This document shows, in pieces, positions 33,757 through 41,935 of a DNA stretch of 57,344 nucleotides. The stretch covers positions 1 to 57,344 of the forward strand of contig NZ_LZJZ01000137.1 of NCBI RefSeq assembly GCF_001667585.1. Direction: 5' to 3'. The notes beneath the pieces were generated by a model that was not told the origin of the DNA, made no database searches, and saw nothing but the letters and a program-made list of their open reading frames with translations. Position 1 is the first letter of the stretch; the number at the start of each line of letters is the position of its first letter. The position numbers and the translations under genes are program-made. Origin of the DNA: Mycobacterium sp. E2733. GTDB lineage: Bacteria; Actinomycetota; Actinomycetes; Mycobacteriales; Mycobacteriaceae.

Positions 33757-34173
33757 GCGTTCCACGGTCAGCTGGTCCTGCCGGCCGTCGTAGTACTTGT
33801 CCAGGACCGCGAGGAAATCCTCGTTGTCGTCGGTGGCGCGGGCGAACAGCGTCATCGACGAGCGCAGCTTGAGGTCGTCGGGCGAGCCGAAGATGTCCGC
33901 GGCCGATCGGCCATGGACCTCGTTGACCAGCCGGGCGCATTCATGCAACCGCGGGCCGAGCAGCTCATGGCGCAGGTAGGCGCGGGCCTCCCCGAGCGAG
34001 GAGATGCCATAGTGCACCGCGGTCGGGCTGCCGCCCAGGCCACGTATCTGTGGGAAGACAAACCACATCCAGTGACTGCGTTTACGTCCGGAGCGCAGCT
34101 CTTCGACCACGTTGCGGTACACCGGGGCCTGCGCGTCGACGAAGCGCTCGAGGTCGAAGGGGTCATTCGCCAT
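33742..34173 (-). CDS. DUF1810-family protein, Rv1873 type
   Basis: The 143-residue product has the DUF1810 pattern: DLERFVDAQAPVY, RSHWMWFVFPQIRGLGGSP, YGISSLGEARAYLRHELLGPRL, and DIFGSPDDLKLRSSMTLFA. The family is an all-helical cytoplasmic fold of unknown activity. Start codons of this gene and lldD2 are only 18 bases apart. The 3' end overlaps the GH13 gene. Context matches Rv1873. Confidence 0.88.
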   Translation of the reverse strand: MANDPFDLERFVDAQAPVYRNVVEELRSGRKRSHWMWFVFPQIRGLGGSPTAVHYGISSLGEARAYLRHELLGPRLHECARLVNEVHGRSAADIFGSPDDLKLRSSMTLFARATDDNEDFLAVLDKYYDGRQDQLTVERLDRA

Positions 34174-34191
34174 GCGACTACGGTTGCACAC

Positions 34192-35436
34192 ATGGCGGTC
34201 AGACGACGAGTGCCCAAGGTGCGCGACCTCGCGCCGCTGATTCAGTTCAAGCGACCGCGGTTCGACGCGACCAAGCGCCGCCTCGACACCGCGCACACCA
34301 TTCACGATCTGCGACACATCGCCAAACGACGCACGCCAAGGGCGGCGTTCGACTACACCGACGGCGCCGCCGAGGATGAGCTTTCGATTGGGCGCGCCCG
34401 AGAAGCATTCCGCGACATCGAGTTTCACCCGACGATCCTGCGTGACGTCAGCAACGTCACCGCCGGCTGGAATGTGCTGGGCCAGCCGGTCGTCCTGCCG
34501 TTCGCCATCGCGCCCACCGGCTTCACCCGGTTGATGCACACTGAGGGCGAGATGGCCGGTGCGGCGGCAGCCGCCAAGGCCGGCATTCCGTTCTCGCTGT
34601 CGACGTTGGGCACCACCGCGATCGAGGACCTGGTGACCGCTGTTCCCCAGGGCAGGAAGTGGTTTCAGCTGTACATGTGGCGCGACCGCGAACGCTCGAT
34701 GGCTTTGGTCCAGCGCGCGGCCGACGCGGGATTCGACACCCTGCTCGCCACTGTCGACGTCCCGGTCTCCGGCGCCCGGCTGCGCGACAACCGCAACGGG
34801 ATGACGATCCCGCCGACGCTGACACTGCGCACCGTCCTGGACGCCGTGCCGCATCCGAAGTGGTGGTTCGACCTGTTGACCACCGAGCCGCTGGCGTTCG
34901 CGTCGCTGGACCGCTGGCCGGGGACCGTCGCCGAATACCTGAGCACCATGTTCGACCCGAGCCTCACGTTCGATGACCTGGAGTGGATCAAGGCCCGGTG
35001 GCCGGGCAAGTTGGTCGTCAAGGGGATCCAGACGCTCGACGACGCCCGCGCCGTCGTCGACCGCGGCGTCGACGGCATCGTGTTGTCGAATCACGGTGGC
35101 CGCCAACTGGATCGGGCGCCGGTGCCCTTCCACCTGTTGCCCTCGGTCTCGCGTGAGGTCGGCAAGCACACCGAGATCCTGCTGGACACCGGCATCATGT
35201 CGGGTGCCGACATCGTGGCGGCGATCGCGCTGGGCGCGCGGTGCACGCTCGTCGGACGGGCTTACCTGTATGGGCTGATGGCCGGCGGCGAACCCGGTGT
35301 CGCCCGCGCGATCGAAATCCTGGCCGAGGGCGTGATCCGCACCATGCGATTGCTGGGTGTCACCTGCCTCGAGGAGCTTTCGCCCAGGCACGTCACGCAA
35401 CTTCGGCGGCTCGTGCCTATCGAACCGCCCGCATGA
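34192..35436 (+). CDS. lldD2: FMN-dependent L-lactate dehydrogenase-type enzyme LldD2
   Basis: The 414-residue product is an alpha-hydroxy-acid oxidase: FDYTDGAAEDELS, PFAIAPTGFTRLMHTEGE, FQLYMWRDRERS, LVVKGIQTLDDA with the FMN lysine, and the catalytic LSNHGGRQLD followed by LLDTGIMSGADIVAAIALGA. It likely oxidises L-lactate to pyruvate at the membrane. Length equals M. tuberculosis LldD2 (Rv1872c). TACGGT lies seven bases before the ATG and no Shine-Dalgarno sequence is seen, so a leaderless start is likely. Confidence 0.92.
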   Translation: MAVRRRVPKVRDLAPLIQFKRPRFDATKRRLDTAHTIHDLRHIAKRRTPRAAFDYTDGAAEDELSIGRAREAFRDIEFHPTILRDVSNVTAGWNVLGQPVVLPFAIAPTGFTRLMHTEGEMAGAAAAAKAGIPFSLSTLGTTAIEDLVTAVPQGRKWFQLYMWRDRERSMALVQRAADAGFDTLLATVDVPVSGARLRDNRNGMTIPPTLTLRTVLDAVPHPKWWFDLLTTEPLAFASLDRWPGTVAEYLSTMFDPSLTFDDLEWIKARWPGKLVVKGIQTLDDARAVVDRGVDGIVLSNHGGRQLDRAPVPFHLLPSVSREVGKHTEILLDTGIMSGADIVAAIALGARCTLVGRAYLYGLMAGGEPGVARAIEILAEGVIRTMRLLGVTCLEELSPRHVTQLRRLVPIEPPA

Positions 35437-35441
35437 CGGCG

Positions 35442-36611
35442 CTACTGCAGGCGGGCCACCCGTTCCGTGCGGTTGCGCACCAGGTCGTTGAAGGCCTCGC
35501 CGGGCCCGACGTGCTCGAACAGCTGCGGCGGATAGTGGGTGACGTACATCGTGCGGCGCCCGCCGGCCCCGGCCGGCCGGGGTGAGGCGTGCATCAGGTC
35601 CTGGACGTGGACGGTCACGTCGCCGGGGGCGGTGTCGATGGTTACCACCGGTACCTGTTGCAGCCGCTGTTCCCAGCGGTAATGAATGGCCTGACCGTGG
35701 CTGCCCGGCACGACCTGAAGGTTGCCGGTCGAGGCGTCCGAGCCGGTCAGTTGAATGCCGATGCTGACCGCCGGGCACATGAGCGCGTGTCCACCCATGC
35801 CGCAGTCCTGATGCCAGGGGATGTTGGATAGCCCGCTGGTGTTCCCGGGCACTTTGAGCAGCACCGCGCTGCCCTCCATCCGGTCGGGTGCCGGGCGCAG
35901 CGCGGGATCGATGAGGGTGCCCAGCCGGCGCACCCTGGAATCGTTTTCCAAGGCGGCGAGGACCGGCGAGCGCAGCGTCGCGTAGACCAACCGGCACAGC
36001 ACGCTGCCCCCGTCCTCGGCGGTGGCCCACCACGAACGGTCATCCCCGGGTCGGGCCTGGGCCGCGAGGCGGTCGACCTCGCGGTTGGCGGCCCGCATCT
36101 CGTCCGCGTCGAAGACCCCCCGGACGTGCAGGTAGCCCATTGTCTGAAGCTGTGCGGACAACTCGGCGTCGTCGGCGTCGAGCGCGAACGTGGCGAGCGG
36201 GTCGCGTCCGGCCAGGTCGGCTCGAGCCGGATCGTAGGGCGGGACGCCCGCGTGCAGGTACCGCAGGACCAGGTCCCAGTCGGCCAGTTGGTCGAACCCG
36301 CCGCGCTCGAAAGACAACTCGTCGCTGAGCAAGAGGTTGATGGCCGTGCGGATTTGGCCGACCATGTCGTCCCACGCCCGTCGGGACAGCCGCACGACGG
36401 TGTCCCCGGTGCGCTCCCCCTCGCCGACGCGGATCGTCGAGCCCTCGATTGCATAAGTGACGGCGTCGTCGTCGACGAGGAATGTGATGGCACCGGACGA
36501 GGCGAGATCTTTGGCCGCGGATTCGAGGACATCCGCGTCACGGGCGGTCGGGGCGGGGTGCGTCAGCGGCACGGACCGATTATCCAAGACCGCCAACGTG
36601 ATAGCCACCAC
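35442..36611 (-). CDS. sterol-carrier-like domain fused to phytanoyl-CoA dioxygenase domain
   Basis: The product is about 389 residues from a GTG at 36611 with GGAGG upstream. Residues ~20-125 resemble an SCP2-like lipid-carrier domain (ITFLVDDDAVTYAIEGSTIRVGEG, then DELSFERGGFDQLADWDLVLRYL). Residues ~150-389 are a PhyH-type Fe(II)/2-oxoglutarate oxygenase with IPWHQDCGMGG (His and Asp ligands) and a later His in DLMHASPRP. GNLQVVPGSHGQAIHY is typical of PhyH. It would hydroxylate an acyl or lipid substrate. It is divergent from lon by 93 bp. Confidence 0.75.
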   Translation of the reverse strand: MVAITLAVLDNRSVPLTHPAPTARDADVLESAAKDLASSGAITFLVDDDAVTYAIEGSTIRVGEGERTGDTVVRLSRRAWDDMVGQIRTAINLLLSDELSFERGGFDQLADWDLVLRYLHAGVPPYDPARADLAGRDPLATFALDADDAELSAQLQTMGYLHVRGVFDADEMRAANREVDRLAAQARPGDDRSWWATAEDGGSVLCRLVYATLRSPVLAALENDSRVRRLGTLIDPALRPAPDRMEGSAVLLKVPGNTSGLSNIPWHQDCGMGGHALMCPAVSIGIQLTGSDASTGNLQVVPGSHGQAIHYRWEQRLQQVPVVTIDTAPGDVTVHVQDLMHASPRPAGAGGRRTMYVTHYPPQLFEHVGPGEAFNDLVRNRTERVARLQ

Positions 36612-36704
36612 ATTCGCCTCCACTGACCCGCAGCGGAGCCTCGGCGGGGGAACAAACCGGCGCCCCGCTGGGTTGAGCGCATCAGACTCAGTTTTGGAGG
36701 ATTG

Positions 36705-39026
36705 ATGGCTGAAGCCAAATCGGTGCCGGTGCTGTTTGTCACCGACACCATCGTGTTGCCCGGGATGGTCGTTCCGATCGCGCTCGACGAAGCCGCGCGG
36801 ACGGCAATCGACGCCGCCCAGGCGAGTGAATCCGGGCAGCTGCTGATCGCGCCCCGGCTGGACGATCGGTACCCGTCGCACGGCGTGATCACCAAGATTT
36901 TGCAGGTCGGACGCATCGCCGGCGGGGGCGCGGCGGCCGTTGTGCGCGGTGAGCGCAGGGCGCAGATCGGGGCGGGAGCGACCGGGCCCGGTGCGGCGCT
37001 GTGGGTCGAGGTGACCGAGGTCCCCGAGGCCGAGACGACCGACGAGATCAAGGCGCTGACGGCCGAGTACAAAAAGCTGCTGCTGGCCATGCTGCAGCGG
37101 CGCGAGGCCTGGGAGATCGTCGACTACGTGAACCGGCTGACCGACCCGTCGGCGCTGGCGGACACCTCCGGGTACGCGTCCTACCTGTCCAGCGAGCAGA
37201 AGCGGCAACTGGTCGAGACCGTTGACGTGGGCCGTCGCCTCCGTTTGTTGATCGACTGGACCAGCGACCACCTCGCCGAGGTCGAGGTCAACGACAAGAT
37301 CGCCGAGGACGTGCGCGAGGGCATGGAGAAGACGCAGAAGGAGTTCCTGCTGCGCCAACAGCTGGCCGCCATCCGCAAGGAATTGGGTGAGGGCGAGCCC
37401 GACGGTTCCGACGACTACCGCGCCCGCGTCGAGGCGGCCGACCTGCCCGAGAAGGTCCGTGAAGCCGCGCTGCGCGAGGTCGGCAAGCTGGAGCGGTCCA
37501 GCGACCAAAGCCCGGAAAGCGGCTGGATCCGCACCTGGCTGGACACCGTGCTTGACCTGCCCTGGAACGCCCGGACCGACGACTCGACCGACCTGAAGGC
37601 CGCGCGCGAGGTGCTGGACGCCGATCACCACGGGCTGGACGACGTCAAGGACCGCATCGTCGAGTACCTGGCCGTGCGGGCCCGCCGCGCCCAGCGGGGG
37701 CTGCAGGTCGTCGGAGGCCGCGGCTCCGGCGCCGTGATGGTGCTTGCCGGTCCCCCCGGCGTGGGCAAGACGTCGCTGGGTGAGAGCGTCGCCCGGGCGC
37801 TGGGCCGCAAGTTTGTGCGCGTCGCCCTGGGCGGTGTGCGCGACGAGGCCGAGATCCGCGGGCACCGGCGCACCTACGTGGGCGCGCTGCCGGGCCGGAT
37901 CGTGCGCGCCATCGGCGAGGCGGGCTCGATGAACCCCGTTGTGCTGCTGGACGAGATCGACAAGGTCGGTTCCGACTATCGGGGCGACCCGAGCGCGGCG
38001 CTGCTGGAGGTGCTCGACCCGGCGCAGAACCACACGTTCCGTGACCACTACCTGGACCTGGACCTGGACCTGTCCGACGTCGTGTTTCTGGCCACCGCGA
38101 ACGTGATCGAGAACATCCCGTCGGCCCTGCTGGACCGGATGGAACTCGTGCAAATCGACGGCTACACGGAAGACGACAAGGTTGCGATCGCGCGAGACTA
38201 CCTGCTGCCCAGGCAGCGGGACCGGGCGGCGCTGACCGACGACGAGGTCACGCTGACCGACGCCGCTCTGCGCAAGATCGCGGCCGACTACACCCGGGAA
38301 CCTGGTGTGCGGCAGTTCGAGCGGCTGCTGGCCAAAGCGCTGCGCAAGGTGACCACCAAGCTGGCGGAGGCCCCCGAGCCGATCACCATCGACGAGCCGG
38401 ACCTGGTCGACTACCTGGGCCGTCCGCGGTTCACGCCGGAATCGGCCGAACGCACGGCGGTGCCCGGCGTGGCCACCGGCCTGGCCGTCACCGGCCTGGG
38501 CGGTGACGTGCTTTACATCGAAGCCGGCGCCACCGACGGCGAGGCGGGTTTGCAGCTGACCGGTCAGTTGGGTGACGTCATGAAGGAATCGGCGCAGATC
38601 GCGCTGTCCTACGTGCGCTCCCACGCTGACGCCCTGGGGGTCGACCCCGAGGCGCTGGACCGGCGCATCCACGTGCACGTGCCCGCGGGCGCCGTTCCGA
38701 AGGACGGCCCGTCGGCCGGTGTGACGATGGTCACCGCGCTGGTGTCCATGGCGACCGGACGTCAGGTGCGCTCCGACGTCGGCATGACCGGCGAGGTCAC
38801 GCTGAACGGTCGGGTGTTGCCGATCGGCGGCGTGAAGCAGAAGCTGCTGGCGGCCCAACGGGCCGGCCTGTCAACGGTGTTCATCCCGGCCCGCAACGAG
38901 CCGGACCTGGACGACGTGCCCTCGGAGGTCCTCGACGCGCTGGACGTGCGGCCGATGACCGACGTCGCCGACATCGTCACGCAGGCGCTTGAACCGGCGG
39001 CGCAGACGGTCACCGCCGCGGCCTGA
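36705..39026 (+). CDS. lon: ATP-dependent protease Lon
   Basis: The 773-residue product has the Lon N-domain (residues 1 to ~200), an AAA+ module with Walker A GPPGVGKTSLGESVA and Walker B VVLLDEIDKVG, and the protease domain with Ser670 (PKDGPSAGVTM) and Lys713 (GGVKQKLLAAQ), spaced 43 residues as in E. coli. It degrades damaged and short-lived regulatory proteins. TTGGAGG lies just upstream. Lon is present in several non-tuberculous mycobacteria but missing from M. tuberculosis, so it helps place the organism. Confidence 0.96.
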   Translation: MAEAKSVPVLFVTDTIVLPGMVVPIALDEAARTAIDAAQASESGQLLIAPRLDDRYPSHGVITKILQVGRIAGGGAAAVVRGERRAQIGAGATGPGAALWVEVTEVPEAETTDEIKALTAEYKKLLLAMLQRREAWEIVDYVNRLTDPSALADTSGYASYLSSEQKRQLVETVDVGRRLRLLIDWTSDHLAEVEVNDKIAEDVREGMEKTQKEFLLRQQLAAIRKELGEGEPDGSDDYRARVEAADLPEKVREAALREVGKLERSSDQSPESGWIRTWLDTVLDLPWNARTDDSTDLKAAREVLDADHHGLDDVKDRIVEYLAVRARRAQRGLQVVGGRGSGAVMVLAGPPGVGKTSLGESVARALGRKFVRVALGGVRDEAEIRGHRRTYVGALPGRIVRAIGEAGSMNPVVLLDEIDKVGSDYRGDPSAALLEVLDPAQNHTFRDHYLDLDLDLSDVVFLATANVIENIPSALLDRMELVQIDGYTEDDKVAIARDYLLPRQRDRAALTDDEVTLTDAALRKIAADYTREPGVRQFERLLAKALRKVTTKLAEAPEPITIDEPDLVDYLGRPRFTPESAERTAVPGVATGLAVTGLGGDVLYIEAGATDGEAGLQLTGQLGDVMKESAQIALSYVRSHADALGVDPEALDRRIHVHVPAGAVPKDGPSAGVTMVTALVSMATGRQVRSDVGMTGEVTLNGRVLPIGGVKQKLLAAQRAGLSTVFIPARNEPDLDDVPSEVLDALDVRPMTDVADIVTQALEPAAQTVTAAA

Positions 39027-39185
39027 GGTCGCCAGCTAATGGGGCGTGGAGGTTTTCCGCGCCCAACGGCCGGGTATTGAGTGCTTGGAGGTTCGACTGC
39101 CCGTAAGGGCGATGGGGTGAGCGAATCACCAAGTCCATTGGTTCAGCTGCGTAGGCAGCCAAACTGCTCGACAAGGGGGTTCACC

Positions 39186-39674
39186 ATGAAGTTGAACAGA
39201 ATCGCAGCCGGCGCGGTCATGGCCGGCACCATCACGTCCGCGGCGTTCGGAATCGGCGCCGGCATCGCGCAGGCCGATCAGAACGGCCCCAACAACCCGG
39301 GGCCGAACGTGCCTGGCCCGAACGTGCCGGGACCCAATGGGCCGGATGTGCGGGGACCGGGCCAGCTGCCGCCGCCGGGAGAGCCGATCTGTAACGGTGG
39401 TCCCGGGGTCAACTGCAGCCGTCCAGGCACTCCACTTCCGCCGGGGCAGGGCGGTCTGACACCGCCGCCGGGCCACTACAACGACCCTGGCTACTACGGG
39501 CTGCCGGCCCGGTGGACGCCGCCGGGTCAGCCGGGCGACTACCCGCTCGTCTACAACCCGGCCGCAAACGCCTGGGGTGTCTTCACGGCTAACGGTCAGT
39601 TCGTTGCGTACGGCACTGGAGCAAACGGCGATGTCAACGCCGGGACCGGGGTTGGTACTGGGCCCGCGACCTAA
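39186..39674 (+). CDS. secreted proline/glycine-rich protein
   Basis: The 162-residue product has a signal peptide ending FGIGAGIAQADQ, then a repeat NPGPNVPGPNVPGPNGPD, and a mature part dominated by Pro, Gly and Asn with a cysteine pair (PICNGGPGVNCSRP). It ends with YNPAANAWGVFTANGQFVAYGTG. AAGGGGG precedes the ATG. It resembles low-complexity exported mycobacterial proteins at the envelope; activity is not predictable. Confidence 0.75.
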   Translation: MKLNRIAAGAVMAGTITSAAFGIGAGIAQADQNGPNNPGPNVPGPNVPGPNGPDVRGPGQLPPPGEPICNGGPGVNCSRPGTPLPPGQGGLTPPPGHYNDPGYYGLPARWTPPGQPGDYPLVYNPAANAWGVFTANGQFVAYGTGANGDVNAGTGVGTGPAT

Positions 39675-39689
39675 GAACGGCACGACGGA

Positions 39690-39717
39690 ACAGCCGTCCC
39701 CGAAAGGGGGCGGCTGT
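39690..39717 (+). terminator. strong hairpin terminator with GAAA tetraloop
   Basis: ACAGCCGTCCCC and GGGGGCGGCTGT form a 12-bp stem with one G-U pair, closed by a GAAA (GNRA) tetraloop at 39702-39705 and followed by CTTCGTTG. It starts 15 bp after the stop of the proline-rich gene. It is the clearest terminator in the window. Confidence 0.8.
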
Positions 39718-39765
39718 CTTCGTTGCACAGTGACATCGGCGGCATGCCCGGCGTTGAATAGACCC

Positions 39766-40143
39766 GTGAATCTCAAACGCCAAGTGGTCCACCGCGTGCA
39801 ACGGTTGCTCGTCAATCCGGTCGGCCGGCAGATGCCGGGGATCATCCTGGAAACCACCGGCCGCAAGAGCGGCAAGCCGCGGCGCACCGCCGTGGGCGGA
39901 CGTCTGGTCGGCAACGAGTTCTGGATGGTCTCCGAGCACGGCGAACACTCCGACTACGTCCATAACATCAAGGCCAATCCCGCCGTGCGGGTGCGCATCG
40001 GCGGTCGATGGCGCAGCGGCACCGCGCACCTGCTGCCCGACGACGATCCGTTGCGGCGGCTCGGCGACCTCCCGCGGCTCAACAGCGCGGTGGTGCGGCT
40101 GATGGGCAGCGACTTGTTGACCATTCGGGTCGATCTGGACTGA
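39766..40143 (+). CDS. DDN-like deazaflavin-dependent nitroreductase-family protein
   Basis: The 125-residue split-barrel product has the DDN-family pattern: VNPVGRQMPGIILETTGRKSGKPRRTAVGG, FWMVSEHGEHSDYVHNIKANPAVRVRIGGRW, and the end DLLTIRVDLD. These proteins bind F420H2 and reduce quinones or, in Ddn, nitroimidazoles. GTG start at 39766. It precedes the TfoX-type gene by 10 bp. Confidence 0.82.
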   Translation: MNLKRQVVHRVQRLLVNPVGRQMPGIILETTGRKSGKPRRTAVGGRLVGNEFWMVSEHGEHSDYVHNIKANPAVRVRIGGRWRSGTAHLLPDDDPLRRLGDLPRLNSAVVRLMGSDLLTIRVDLD

Positions 40144-40153
40144 CACGCCCCGC

Positions 40154-40486
40154 ATGGCCTACGACGAGAACCTGGCCGACGAGATCCGCGAACTTGTTGC
40201 CGCCGAGCGCGGCGTGGAGGAGAAACGCATGTTCGGCGGTCTGGCTTTCCTGGTCAACGGGAACATGTCCGTGGCCGTCAGCAGCCAGGGCGGTCTACTG
40301 GTCCGGGTGCCGGCGGGTGAGCTCGACACGGTGCTGCGCCGCGCTCACGTCAGCCCCATGGTGATGGGGGGCCACGACGTCCGTGGGTGAGTACGGGTGG
40401 ACGCCGCGGGACTGCGCACCAAACGGCAGCTGCAGAGCTGGGTCGCGCGCGGCGTCGGCTGTGCGCGCAGCCTGCCGGCCAAGTGA
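40154..40486 (+). pseudogene. TfoX N-terminal-domain gene interrupted by one in-frame TGA
   Basis: Codons 1-78 give a TfoX_N protein (MAYDENLADEIRELVAAERG, EEKRMFGGLAFLVNGNMSVAV) ending GGHDVRG at the TGA 40388-40390. The same frame then continues for 31 further codons, VRVDAAGLRTKRQLQSWVARG and onward, to a TGA at 40484-40486. That continuation is the normal end of such ~110-residue proteins, where a Trp usually follows the RG. So a TGG-to-TGA change is likely, as a true mutation or a base error. A truncated protein could still be made. Confidence 0.65.
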
Positions 40487-40528
40487 GCGATGCGGTTTGC
40501 TGGGACTCGGCGCGGGTAAGTGATCGGT

Positions 40529-41164
40529 ATGCCCGAAGGCGAGCAATTGGTGCGACGGCTGCTAGACGTCGCCGGCACCACCTACGCCGCCGAGGCGCGA
40601 ATCAAGCTCGCCGACAAGCCGATGCCGCTGTTTCAGCTGCTGGCCATCTGCATGCTGGCCAGCAAGCCGATCGATGCCGCTATCGCCATGAGTGCCGGGC
40701 GCGAACTGTTCAAGGCGGGCCTGCGCACACCGAACGCGGTGCTGGCCGCCGATCGGCAGACCATGATCGACGCTTTCGGCCGCGCCCATTACGTGCGCTA
40801 CGACGAAAGCTCGGCCACCCGGCTCACCGAGATGGCCGAACGCGTGCGCGACGAGTATTCCGGTGATCTGCGCGAACTCGCCGACCGCAGTCAGCACGAC
40901 GTCGCCGTGGCGAAGCGTTTGCTGAGGGGATTCAAGGGAATTGGCGACACCGGCGCGGACATCTACCTGCGCGAGGTGCAGGACGTCTGGGCCTGGGTGC
41001 GGCCGTATTTCGACGACCGCGCCACCGCCGCGGCCAAGCAGTTGGGTCTGCCCACACAGCCGGGCAAGCTGGGAGCCCTTGCACCGCAAGGTAATGCTCG
41101 GCTGGCCGCCGCGCTCATCAGGACGTCACTGGACGACAACCTGCGCCGGCAGGTGAGCGGTTGA
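40529..41164 (+). CDS. endonuclease III-like HhH-GPD protein, Rv1870c type
   Basis: The 211-residue product starts MPEGEQLVRRLLDVAG and has a helix-hairpin-helix stretch LLRGFKGIGDTGADIYLREVQ, as in the HhH-GPD DNA glycosylase superfamily. The four-cysteine Fe-S motif of true endonuclease III is absent, and the catalytic Lys/Asp pair is not obvious, so repair activity is unproven. The stop overlaps the start region of the DUF72 gene. A GTG at 40520 is an alternative start. Confidence 0.75.
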   Translation: MPEGEQLVRRLLDVAGTTYAAEARIKLADKPMPLFQLLAICMLASKPIDAAIAMSAGRELFKAGLRTPNAVLAADRQTMIDAFGRAHYVRYDESSATRLTEMAERVRDEYSGDLRELADRSQHDVAVAKRLLRGFKGIGDTGADIYLREVQDVWAWVRPYFDDRATAAAKQLGLPTQPGKLGALAPQGNARLAAALIRTSLDDNLRRQVSG

Positions 41165-41166
41165 CC

Positions 41167-41886
41167 GTGCGGATCGGTACCTCTGGATGGTCCTACAACC
41201 ATTGGGCCGACGTGCTGTACCCGCCTGGCCTGCCCACCGCGCGTCGACTGGCCCGCTACATCGAGGTGTTCGACACGGTCGAGTTGAACGCGAGTTTCTA
41301 CCGCTGGCCGAAGGATTCGACGTTCTCAGGATGGCGCGAACAGCTGCCGGAGGGCTTCAGGATGTCGGTGAAGGCGCATCGAGGACTTACCCATTACCGG
41401 CGCCTGGCGTCCGCCGGGCCGTGGATCGAGCGCTTCGAGCGCTGTTGGGAGCTGCTGGGTGATCGCGCCGGGGTGCTGCTGGTTCAACTGCATCCCGAGC
41501 TGCAGCGCGACGACGAGCGCCTGGACGCTTTCCTGGGCAGTGTACCGGCGTCGATTCGGGTGGCCGTCGAGCTGCGCCACCCGTCCTGGAACGACGAAGC
41601 CGTCTACGACTTGCTGGCACACCGTCGCGCCGCCTACGTGGTGATGAGCGGCGCCGGGTTGGCGTGCGTGCCCCGGGCGACAACCGATCTGGTGTACATC
41701 CGGATGCACGGCCCGGATCAGGACGCGATCTATGCCGGCTGCTACTCGAACGACGAGCTGCGCCGGTGGGCGGACCGGATCGCCGCTTGGCGGGGCGATG
41801 GCCGGGACGTGTGGATGTATTTCAACAACGACCTGGGCGGCCACGCGGTGCGCAACGCGCTGTATTTGCGCGAACTTTTGCGGTAA
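41167..41886 (+). CDS. DUF72 (YecE-like) protein
   Basis: The 239-residue TIM-barrel-type product starts with RIGTSGWSYNHWADVLYPPGL and contains DTVELNASFYRWP, FRMSVKAHRGLTHYRRL, VAVELRHPSWNDEAVY, and VWMYFNNDLGGHAVRNAL, all standard DUF72 blocks. The function of the family is unknown. A TTG at 41161 with better Shine-Dalgarno spacing is an alternative start that adds two residues. The gene overlaps or abuts the HhH gene, implying an operon. Confidence 0.85.
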   Translation: MRIGTSGWSYNHWADVLYPPGLPTARRLARYIEVFDTVELNASFYRWPKDSTFSGWREQLPEGFRMSVKAHRGLTHYRRLASAGPWIERFERCWELLGDRAGVLLVQLHPELQRDDERLDAFLGSVPASIRVAVELRHPSWNDEAVYDLLAHRRAAYVVMSGAGLACVPRATTDLVYIRMHGPDQDAIYAGCYSNDELRRWADRIAAWRGDGRDVWMYFNNDLGGHAVRNALYLRELLR

Positions 41887-41935
41887 GCCGGCCCGGGTAG
41901 GCTGGTGATGTCGACCGCAGAACGGAGTGACAATC

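Noticed and set aside
35442..38858. Very long open frame (over 1100 codons) on the minus strand running under lon and the PhyH gene
   Set aside because: Its first two-thirds are antisense to lon with intact catalytic motifs on the other strand. Only the last ~389 codons are the real PhyH fusion; long antisense frames are expected in high-GC DNA.
40388..40390. TGA in the TfoX-type gene as a selenocysteine codon
   Set aside because: The family has Trp, not Cys, at this place, and I see no bacterial SECIS-like hairpin directly after the codon.
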